From Actinomycetota bacterium (GTDB taxonomy: Bacteria; Actinomycetota; Thermoleophilia; Gaiellales; Gaiellaceae): a stretch of 6,074 nt of DNA. A program made the translations under genes and the position numbers. The DNA is taken from NCBI GenBank assembly GCA_005884155.1, contig VAXD01000103.1:1-6074 (forward strand), read 5' to 3'. Under the pieces are notes generated by a model. It saw only the letters and a list, made by a program, of their open reading frames with translations, made no database searches and had not been told where the DNA came from. Below are positions 1 to 5,187 of this stretch, in pieces; position 1 is the first letter of the stretch; each line of letters opens with the position of its first letter.

Positions 1-121
1 CGGCCGGCCTCGGCTCGAGCCAGACCAGCGCATCCTCGACTGCCCGAAGGGCGCGTTCGACGCGGTGGTGGCGCCAGTGCTCGCCGGCGAAGGTGTACGT
101 GCGCTCGCATTCCGCAGCCAT
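1..121 (-). CDS. Hypothetical protein, N-terminal fragment cut by window edge
   Basis: An ATG at 121 reading leftward opens a frame that stays open for 40 codons to the window edge. The product begins MAAECERTYTFAGEHW and continues with a charged helix-like stretch (HHRVERALRAVEDALVWLEP). There is no signal peptide or membrane segment in the visible part. The start is the only ATG/GTG/TTG in this frame after an in-frame stop at 166-164. No convincing Shine-Dalgarno precedes it, which lowers confidence. It lies 67 bp downstream of the end of the membrane protein reading frame on the same strand, so it could be the last gene of a leftward unit. I do not recognise the family. A competing frame starting at 110 gives an arginine/proline-rich product typical of a GC shadow. 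Confidence 0.42.
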   Translation of the reverse strand, partial: MAAECERTYTFAGEHWRHHRVERALRAVEDALVWLEPRPA

Positions 122-153
122 GGAGACACGTTGCCCGGAGCGCGAGGCTCGCG

Positions 154-168
154 CCTGACCTAGTCAGG
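154..168. repeat. Short perfect inverted repeat (6-3-6) between leftward genes
   Basis: CCTGAC at 154-159 and GTCAGG at 163-168 are perfect complements around a 3-nt CTA spacer. An alternative pairing, GACCT (157-161) with AGGTC (166-170), overlaps it. The repeat sits between the stop of the membrane protein frame (189) and the ATG of the next leftward gene (121). There is no U-tract, so it is not a classical terminator. It could be a small operator, a weak hairpin or chance. Confidence 0.4.
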
Positions 169-188
169 TCATTCCTCTCGGCGGTGGG

Positions 189-604
189 TCAGTGCTCGAC
201 GAACACCTTCAGCGCCACGACGATCAAGCCGAGGGCGACGTTGGCCGCGGTCGCGACGACCGTGCCCGCGAGCCCGAGTTGCTCGAGACGCGCGAAACGG
301 ATCCCTTCCGCCCCAAGGGTGGCGAGTCCGACCGCAAGCGCAACCCAGACCGCGTTGTCCTCTCGCAGGACGCCAGCGCGAGCGCGAGGAAAGGCAGGAC
401 GCCCGCGAGCACGATCCCGAGCTCGCGCCGAGCTACGGACGGCAGCCCGCCGAAGCGGCGTCGATCCTCAGCAAGGCTCTCTGCGAGCGTGTGCGCGTAG
501 ACGTGCGCGAGCCAGAGGACGATGACCGTGGCTGCGACCGCTGTGGCGAGCTTCCAGGGGTCCTTCTCGCCCTCGTAGGCTGCCGTCAGCGTCGCCATCA
601 CCAC
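189..604 (-). pseudogene. Multi-helix membrane protein, apparently frameshifted and lacking a clear start
   Basis: Two adjacent minus-strand frames together look like one integral membrane protein. The upstream frame reads MVMATLTAAYEGEKDPWK from a GTG at 604, has hydrophobic helices (ATAVAATVIVLWLAHVYA, then ELGIVLAGVLPFLALALA), then degenerates after position 371 into a Ser/Arg-rich tail ending at 224. In the -1 frame, the sequence resumes as membrane protein with LREDNAVWVALAVG, ARLEQLGLAGTVVATAANVALG and LIVVALKVFVEH, stopping with TGA at 191-189. Inserting one base near 370 joins them seamlessly. The frame upstream of 604 is also coding-like (HLIGVGGSIASTVYGTVVV, a likely first helix) back to about 721, yet has no ATG, GTG or TTG there. 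The intact protein would be about 175 residues with four or more helices. I do not know its function. It is either a real decaying gene or an artefact of a base error. If read without correction, the product is 126 residues, 604-224. Confidence 0.7.
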
Positions 605-659
605 GACCGTCCCGTAGACCGTGCTGGCGATCGACCCGCCGACGCCGATGAGGTGCGCC

Positions 660-683
660 GCGGCCCGGGAGAGCCCGGGCCGC
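660..683. repeat. Strong GC hairpin, 10-bp perfect stem with AGAG loop
   Basis: GCGGCCCGGG (660-669) and CCCGGGCCGC (674-683) are perfect complements separated by AGAG. The hairpin lies 35 bp past the stop of the PLDc_N gene on the minus strand, inside the coding-like extension upstream of the 604 GTG. There it would encode ERPGLSRAAA. No T-tract follows on either strand. It could attenuate or terminate transcription between the two leftward genes, or simply be a GC-rich codon coincidence. Confidence 0.55.
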
Positions 684-717
684 TCGATCGACTCCTCGGT
701 AGCCGTCTCGTGCCGCG

Positions 718-957
718 CTACGTTAGGACCGCGTCCGCCTCAGGCGGCCTCGCGATCATGTAGGCGAGCACGCCGATCAGCGGCACGAAGATGATCAGCA
801 CCGTCCAGCCGGCCTTGCCCCAGCCCGAGTTGTCGCGCCGGCGGAAGTTGTCGATCAGGACCATGATCACCAGCGAGATCCAGATGACCCAGGCGAAGAA
901 GATGAACATCGTCCACATGATGTCGAGGAACGGGTAACCGTTGTTGGCTAGGAGCAC
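718..957 (-). CDS. PLDc_N-type two-helix membrane protein
   Basis: This small integral membrane protein (79 residues from the GTG at 957) resembles the stand-alone PLDc_N domain, which in larger proteins is the membrane anchor before phospholipase D/cardiolipin synthase catalytic domains. Helix 1 spans about residues 14-35 and helix 2 about 51-68. The connecting loop DNFRRRDNSGWGKAGW carries the family's usual D...R...SGW.K..W pattern, and helix 2 has the conserved P, G and Y (VPLIGVLAYMIAR). No HKD catalytic motif is present, so it is not itself an enzyme. I chose the GTG at 957 because GGAGG lies nine bases upstream; a TTG at 987 would add ten residues but place that Shine-Dalgarno inside the gene. 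It is probably the first gene of the leftward unit and is transcribed divergently from the flippase-like gene at 1105. Its molecular role is unknown. Confidence 0.8.
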   Translation of the reverse strand: MLLANNGYPFLDIMWTMFIFFAWVIWISLVIMVLIDNFRRRDNSGWGKAGWTVLIIFVPLIGVLAYMIARPPEADAVLT

Positions 958-966
958 GTAGAACCA

Positions 967-971
967 CCTCC
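967..971 (-). promoter_or_regulatory. Shine-Dalgarno GGAGG deciding the start of the PLDc_N gene
   Basis: The plus-strand CCTCC at 967-971 reads GGAGG on the minus strand. It is nine bases before the GTG at 957. This is the clearest ribosome binding site in the window and favours 957 over the longer TTG start at 987. Confidence 0.7.
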
Positions 972-981
972 GTCGTAGATG

Positions 982-995
982 GGCCAAGCTTGGCC
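982..995. repeat. 14-bp perfect palindrome, possible operator
   Basis: GGCCAAGCTTGGCC is its own reverse complement and is centred at 988/989. It overlaps a second palindrome, TTGGCCAA (990-997), giving two offset dyads. It sits between divergent genes, 11 bp upstream of the leftward Shine-Dalgarno. That position suits a transcription factor operator or promoter element, but I cannot assign a regulator, and no clear -10/-35 pair stands out in this GC-rich background. Confidence 0.45.
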
Positions 996-1012
996 AAGCG
1001 GCGAAGGCCAGA

Positions 1013-1073
1013 GCATCGTCCGGACGGGATGAACCCCAACGCCGCCGCGGCGCTCATCCCAAGCGGACGATGC
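1013..1073. repeat. 61-bp imperfect inverted repeat (17 of 20 arm bases paired)
   Basis: The left arm is GCATCGTCCG (1013-1022) plus GGGATGA (1026-1032). The right arm is TCATCCC (1054-1060) plus CGGACGATGC (1064-1073). The two arms are perfect complements apart from one symmetric 3-nt mismatch (gac against aag). The 21-nt loop contains another palindrome, CGCCGCGGCG (1043-1052). The structure ends 31 bp before the GTG of the flippase-like gene and lies in the divergent intergenic region. It could fold in a leader RNA of the rightward operon, act as a large operator, or be a small extragenic palindromic repeat. There is no terminal T-run for intrinsic termination. Confidence 0.65.
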
Positions 1074-1104
1074 GCGCCAAGGTGTCGCAGGCGATTCTCG
1101 GCGC

Positions 1105-2205
1105 GTGAGCATCGCCGCGCCCGCGGTCACCGAGCAGCCGAAGAAACGTCCGCTCTGGCGGCGGCTGCTCGTCGGCGCGGTGATCATTTTGGTGATCGGC
1201 GCGGCCGCCCAGCTCCTCGGCTGGGACATCCGCGACTGGCTCTCCAACGTCTGGGACACGATCAGCTCGATCTCCGCCGGCTACCTCGTGGCGGGAGTCG
1301 CCCTGAAGACCGTGCAGACGACGCTGACGGCATTCGCCTGGTACTCGATCCTCCACTACGCCTATCCGGGCCGGGTGCGCTGGCTCGACGTGCTCGCGTG
1401 CTACGCGGCCTCGGTCGCGCTCAACGGGATCCTTCCCGCGAACCTCGGCACGCTCGCGCTGCTGATCATGTTCTCGACGATCATCGCCGGCGCCACCTTC
1501 GCCGCGATCCTCGGCGCGTACGCGGTCCAGAAGATCTTCTTCACGGTAATCGGCGCCTTCACGTACCTGTACCTCTTCCTGAGCGTCGGTGGATCATTCG
1601 ACATCAAGTTCGCGTTCGTCCACGAGCACCCGTGGGCGACGGCGATCTTCCTCGCCGGTGGCGGCTACCTGATCTACGTGCTCGTGCGCCGGCTCTGGCC
1701 GAAGGTGCTGAGGTGGTGGGAAGACGCGAAGGACGGCGGCGCGATCCTGGGGAATCTGCGGAAGTACATGCTGCTCGTCTTCACCCCGTCGCTGTTGGGC
1801 TGGATCGCGAGCCTCGGCGTGATGGCCGTCTTCCTCGCCGCCTACGACATTCCCGTCAGCTTCCACACGCTGATGCGCATCGCCGGCGGCAACTCGATCG
1901 CGAACGTCACGTCGGCGACGCCGGGCGGCGCGGGGGTCAACCAGGCCTTCAACGTCGCATCGCTGAAGGGCATCGCGACCACGGAGCAGGCGACGGCCTA
2001 CTCGGTTGCCCAGCAGCTCGTGACGACCGCCTGGAACATCATCTTCGGGATCATCCTGGTCGTCTGGGCCTTCGGCTGGAGCGGCGGAAAGCAGCTCGTC
2101 GGCGAGTCCTACGAGGGCGCGAAGGCCAAGACGGCGGAGCAGCGAGCTGCGCGGGCCGAGCGCAAGGCCGCGAAGCGCGAAGCCAAGGCCGCCGAGCAGG
2201 GTTGA
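1105..2205 (+). CDS. Flippase-like membrane protein (LPG_synthase_TM / UPF0104 family)
   Basis: This is a 366-residue polytopic inner-membrane protein of the lysylphosphatidylglycerol synthase transmembrane family. These are flippase-like domains related to the membrane half of MprF and implicated in lipid translocation. Hydrophobic helices lie near residues 20-38, 58-80, 92-122, 127-160, 167-186, 212-236 and 303-326. Family landmarks are LPANLG (110-115) and PGGAGVNQAF (253-262), the latter matching the usual PGG-G-x-x-E-A motif but with Q in place of E. The C-terminal aminoacyl-transferase domain of MprF is absent; instead the protein ends in an Ala/Lys/Arg/Glu-rich tail (about 336-366) that is probably a cytoplasmic helix. 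The start is a GTG with only a weak purine stretch upstream, and no other in-frame start lies nearby. It leads a three-gene unit, with the next ATG three bases after its stop. Substrate unknown; lipid or lipid-linked sugar transport is inferred. Confidence 0.85.
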   Translation: MSIAAPAVTEQPKKRPLWRRLLVGAVIILVIGAAAQLLGWDIRDWLSNVWDTISSISAGYLVAGVALKTVQTTLTAFAWYSILHYAYPGRVRWLDVLACYAASVALNGILPANLGTLALLIMFSTIIAGATFAAILGAYAVQKIFFTVIGAFTYLYLFLSVGGSFDIKFAFVHEHPWATAIFLAGGGYLIYVLVRRLWPKVLRWWEDAKDGGAILGNLRKYMLLVFTPSLLGWIASLGVMAVFLAAYDIPVSFHTLMRIAGGNSIANVTSATPGGAGVNQAFNVASLKGIATTEQATAYSVAQQLVTTAWNIIFGIILVVWAFGWSGGKQLVGESYEGAKAKTAEQRAARAERKAAKREAKAAEQG

Positions 2206-2208
2206 GGC

Positions 2209-2877
2209 ATGGCGTGGATCGATGCCGAGCTGGCGCTGACTGCCCTTGCCGCGATGCTCTCGCCGACGACGCTCTCGTTCTCGATCTTTGCGCTGGTGCT
2301 CGGCGACCGGCCCCTGCGCACCGGGTTCTGGTTCTACCTCGGCGCAATGACTGCGACGCTCGCGATCGGCGTGGTGGCGGCGTTCGTGATCGGCGACGCA
2401 GCCGCGTCGGACACGTCCACGCCCAAGACCTGGGTCGCGATCGTCGATCTCGTCGCTGCGGGAGCGCTCTTGGCCTGGATCTACTCGGCATCGCGGCGCC
2501 CGCCTGATCCCGCAAGGAGACAGGCGATGATTGACCGCATGAGCGGTCTCGCGACCGCGCCGGCGATGGCAGTCATCGGCGCCGGAGCGGCGCTCGCCAA
2601 CCCCGGCGGCTTCATCCCGATCGCGCTAAAGGACATATCCGAGACCAACCCGACGGCCACGGGTTACGTGATCCAATGGGTCTTCTTCTCGGTTGTGTCC
2701 CTGCTGCCGCTCGCGCTGGCGCTCTTGCTCCTGCTCGTAGCGCCGGGCTGGACGGGCCGCCTACTCGGCGCCGCGCGCCGCTGGCTCGAGCTCCATGCTC
2801 GTACGATCGCGTTCGTGATCTTGGCCATACTCGCCGCGTCACTCCTCCGCAATGGGATTGCCGGCCTCACAAGCTGA
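2209..2877 (+). CDS. GAP/Sap (SfLAP) family six-helix membrane protein
   Basis: This 222-residue protein has six hydrophobic helices near residues 10-30, 38-61, 74-92, 117-138, 150-177 and 198-219. The arrangement and motifs (LSPTTLSFSIFAL at 17-29 in helix 1, NPGGFIPIALKDI at 131-143) match the GAP/Sap family, relatives of LysE-type transporters. In mycobacteria, members are linked to moving glycopeptidolipids or sulfolipids to the cell surface. A polar loop of about residues 95-112 separates the two three-helix halves, as in LysE-like folds. The start ATG lies three bases after the preceding stop and is preceded by AGGG with a 7-nt gap, which supports co-transcription. Its 3' end overlaps the next gene by 26 bp. 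A role in exporting an envelope lipid together with the flippase-like neighbour is inferred; a generic LysE-like exporter is the alternative. Confidence 0.78.
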   Translation: MAWIDAELALTALAAMLSPTTLSFSIFALVLGDRPLRTGFWFYLGAMTATLAIGVVAAFVIGDAAASDTSTPKTWVAIVDLVAAGALLAWIYSASRRPPDPARRQAMIDRMSGLATAPAMAVIGAGAALANPGGFIPIALKDISETNPTATGYVIQWVFFSVVSLLPLALALLLLLVAPGWTGRLLGAARRWLELHARTIAFVILAILAASLLRNGIAGLTS

Positions 2878-3574
2878 GACCCTCGGCCTGTCGCCGCGGC
2901 CGGGCGAGCGCTTGCCCCGCTTCGCGGCGCGAATCGCGAACGCGTTCGGCGTGGTGCTCTTGCTCGTTGTCCTCCTCTACGTGCTCGGGTCGCTGATGTC
3001 GTACACCGGCTGGAGCGGGGTCGTGCTCACGGCCGTCGCCAGCACCTGCGTGATCGTGGCGCTCGTCAGCGCCGACGCGGGGCACCGGCTCATCGCCTTG
3101 GGAGGTGCGCTCTCGGTCGTGGCCCTCGTTCTCGCTTTGATCTCCGCAGCCGGCGGGGGCTCCGCGTTGTCCGCCTCCGCTGCGCTGATCGAAGCCATCC
3201 TGCTGACGATGGCCGCGGCGGAGGTGCTCGGGAGCGCGCTTACCGAGCACGAGGTCGGCTTCCGGACGATCCTCGGTGCAATCAGCGTCTACCTGATTCT
3301 CGGACTGCTCTTCAGCTTCGCTTATGCCGCGATCGACCGGCTCCAGAGCGGCGCCTTCTTTGGGAAGTCGCTGCAGACCGGGGACTACGTCTTTTTCAGC
3401 TTCACCACCCTGACGACGACGGGCTACGGCAACCTGGTCCCGGCCGGCCAGCCCGGCAGGATGCTCTCCGGGCTCGAGATGCTCATCGGGCAGATCTTCC
3501 TCGTGACGCTGATCGCCGGGCTCGTCAGTCTCTGGCGACCGGGCGCGCGGAGGCGTGGCAAGCAGGCCGGCTAG
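2852..3574 (+). CDS. Potassium-channel-like protein (Ion_trans_2), six helices
   Basis: This 240-residue membrane protein has a K+ channel pore. Helices are near residues 28-49, 53-72, 80-99, 104-127 and 138-160 (outer pore helix), then a re-entrant pore segment at about 177-187, the filter TTTGYG at 188-193, and an inner helix at about 203-226. The filter resembles canonical TVGYGD but has T for V and N for the following D. The first four helices lack the regularly spaced arginines of a voltage-sensing S4. No RCK/TrkA-N or cyclic-nucleotide-binding domain follows the pore, as only about 14 basic residues remain. The ATG at 2852 lies 26 bp inside the preceding gene and lacks a Shine-Dalgarno, implying translational coupling; a TTG at 2912 would remove only the soluble N-terminus. 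It most likely passes K+, but gating and ion are not provable here. Confidence 0.85.
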   Translation: MGLPASQAETLGLSPRPGERLPRFAARIANAFGVVLLLVVLLYVLGSLMSYTGWSGVVLTAVASTCVIVALVSADAGHRLIALGGALSVVALVLALISAAGGGSALSASAALIEAILLTMAAAEVLGSALTEHEVGFRTILGAISVYLILGLLFSFAYAAIDRLQSGAFFGKSLQTGDYVFFSFTTLTTTGYGNLVPAGQPGRMLSGLEMLIGQIFLVTLIAGLVSLWRPGARRRGKQAG

Positions 3575-5187
3575 GGCGAGCGCGGCTGGGTCGTCGGGAT
3601 GCGCCGACGTAGGGGGAGAGCGAGAAGCGTCATGAGCGCCAGGATCGCGAGCGCCGCCTTGAGGCCGGTGATCCGCGCCTTCTGGTAGGCGGCAACCGCG
3701 GCGTCCGAGGCCTTCGAGTGGACATGTGCCTTGTCGAGCGCCTTTTGGAGGTCGGCGTCCGAGATGAACGGGACTCCGCCCGCGAGCTTCACCTGCGCCT
3801 CCGACTTGACACGCGACGGGATCGCGTCGCTCGACTCGATGTTGTTCAGGAACCCCGTCGACATCGCAGCGATCAGGAGCGAGCCGGCGAGCGCCGTCCC
3901 CATCGACGCGCCGAGGTTGGTCGCGGTGTTCTGGATCCCGCCGACCTCTGGCGCACGATCGTCCGGCACAGCCGAAACCGTGACCGAGCCCAGCTGCGAG
4001 GCGAGCGCGCCGATTCCGAGCCCGATCATCAGCATCGGCAGCAGCACGATCTCCGGCCCGGAGTCGACGTCGAGCGCGCCGAGCAGGATCAGCGTCCCGA
4101 CCAGGAGCGCCGCCAGCCCGAGCCGCACGACCCGGCGCGGGTTGGCATTCGGCCGCAGCCGCGGAATTCCGATCGCCGCGGCCAGCAGCGTCAGGGAGAG
4201 CGGCGTCAGCCTCGCGCCCGTCGCGAGAGCCGAGAGGCCGAGGCAGACGGAGAGGTAGAGCGGCACGACGAAGAACAGCCCCGCCTGCGCGAGGTACTGG
4301 AAGAAGAACATCGTCAGGCCGCCGGTCAGCTGTTTGTTCTTCAGCAGGGCCGGCTGAATGAGGGGCTCCTTCCCGTGCTCCTCCCGGTAATTCTCCCAGT
4401 GGAGGAACAGCCAGAGCACGGCGAAGCCGGCGAGCACGAGCCAGGTCGTCGGCGAGATCCCCGCCCACGAGACACCGCCCGCCCGCGGCTTGATCCAGCC
4501 CCACTCGCCTGAGCGCAGCACGCCGAAGACCAGCAAGCCGAGCCCGGCCGCCGACAGCACCGCGCCGACCAGATCGAGCTTCGGCCGCGTCTCCGGCGGC
4601 GGAGCGTCCTCGATCCTGCGAGTGAGGATGAGGATCGCGATCACGATCAGCACCTCGCCCGCGAAGACCCAGCGCCAGGAGAAGTAGGTCGTGAAGATGC
4701 CGCCGATCAGCGGGCCGACTGCTACGGCGATGGCACCGGCGGCCGCGACCATCCCGTACGCGGCGGGGCGGCGCGCGACCGGGAAGTTCCCGGCGACGAG
4801 CGCCACGATCGCGGGCAGGATCAGCGCCGCGCCGACGCCCTCGAGGAACGACCAGCCGAAGAGCAGCACCGGCAGGTTCGGAGCGATCGAGGTCGTGAAG
4901 GAGCCGCAGCCGTAGATGACGCAACCGATCGAGAAGGCTCGCTTCCTCCCGATCATCGCCCCGATCTTCGCGCCGATGATCATCAGCGAGGCCATCACCA
5001 GCGTGTAGGCGGTGATCGCGCCCTGTATCCCGGTCACGGTCGTGCCGACGTCGTTCGCGACGGTCGCGATCGAGACGTTCATCACCGACGTGTCCAGCGT
5101 CATCAAGAACTGGCCGGACGCAAGGGTGACCAGGACGAGTGTCGCCGCCTTCGTGCGGGTTGGGGTGGCTGCCGCGGCGGTCGTCAC
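3571..5187 (-). CDS. MFS exporter, DHA2 (EmrB/QacA) 14-helix family
   Basis: This 538-residue protein is a proton-driven major facilitator of the drug:H+ antiporter-2 type in the cytoplasmic membrane. Evidence includes length, about 14 hydrophobic segments, motif D1 (LDTSVMNVSI, 31-40), motif A between helices 2 and 3 (GAKIGAMIGRKRAF, 72-85) and motif C (GPLIGG, 158-163). The helix 6 entry SWRWVFAGEVLI (170-181) keeps WRW-F but has E-V where many relatives have N-P. A soluble segment of roughly 60 residues (about 455-517) precedes the last helix, as is common in actinobacterial members. The start is a GTG whose first bases overlap the stop of the upstream phosphodiesterase gene as GTGA, so translation is probably coupled. 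The stop lies in a CTAG shared with the convergent channel gene. Substrate (drug, lipid or metabolite) cannot be told; no local regulator gene of the TetR or MarR type is visible. Confidence 0.9.
   Translation of the reverse strand: MTTAAAATPTRTKAATLVLVTLASGQFLMTLDTSVMNVSIATVANDVGTTVTGIQGAITAYTLVMASLMIIGAKIGAMIGRKRAFSIGCVIYGCGSFTTSIAPNLPVLLFGWSFLEGVGAALILPAIVALVAGNFPVARRPAAYGMVAAAGAIAVAVGPLIGGIFTTYFSWRWVFAGEVLIVIAILILTRRIEDAPPPETRPKLDLVGAVLSAAGLGLLVFGVLRSGEWGWIKPRAGGVSWAGISPTTWLVLAGFAVLWLFLHWENYREEHGKEPLIQPALLKNKQLTGGLTMFFFQYLAQAGLFFVVPLYLSVCLGLSALATGARLTPLSLTLLAAAIGIPRLRPNANPRRVVRLGLAALLVGTLILLGALDVDSGPEIVLLPMLMIGLGIGALASQLGSVTVSAVPDDRAPEVGGIQNTATNLGASMGTALAGSLLIAAMSTGFLNNIESSDAIPSRVKSEAQVKLAGGVPFISDADLQKALDKAHVHSKASDAAVAAYQKARITGLKAALAILALMTLLALPLRRRIPTTQPRSP

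Noticed and set aside
184..525. Plus-strand frames at 184-525 and 192-500
   Set aside because: Both are low-complexity Arg/Ala/Ser products antisense to the membrane protein frames, whose hydrophobic helices are far more protein-like.
958..1104. A -35/-10 promoter pair for either divergent gene
   Set aside because: TTGGCC elements could be -35-like, but no acceptable -10 hexamer sits at the right spacing, so I do not call a promoter.
990..2507. A 505-codon open frame on the plus strand overlapping the flippase-like and GAP genes
   Set aside because: Its product is Arg/Ala/Gly/Asp-rich with no recognisable fold, and it is in a shifted frame over two convincing membrane protein genes. It is a GC-bias shadow.
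3718..4512. A 264-codon plus-strand open frame antisense to the MFS gene
   Set aside because: The composition is highly charged (Arg/Glu/Gln/His-rich) and shows no family motif. It is an antisense shadow of the MFS gene.
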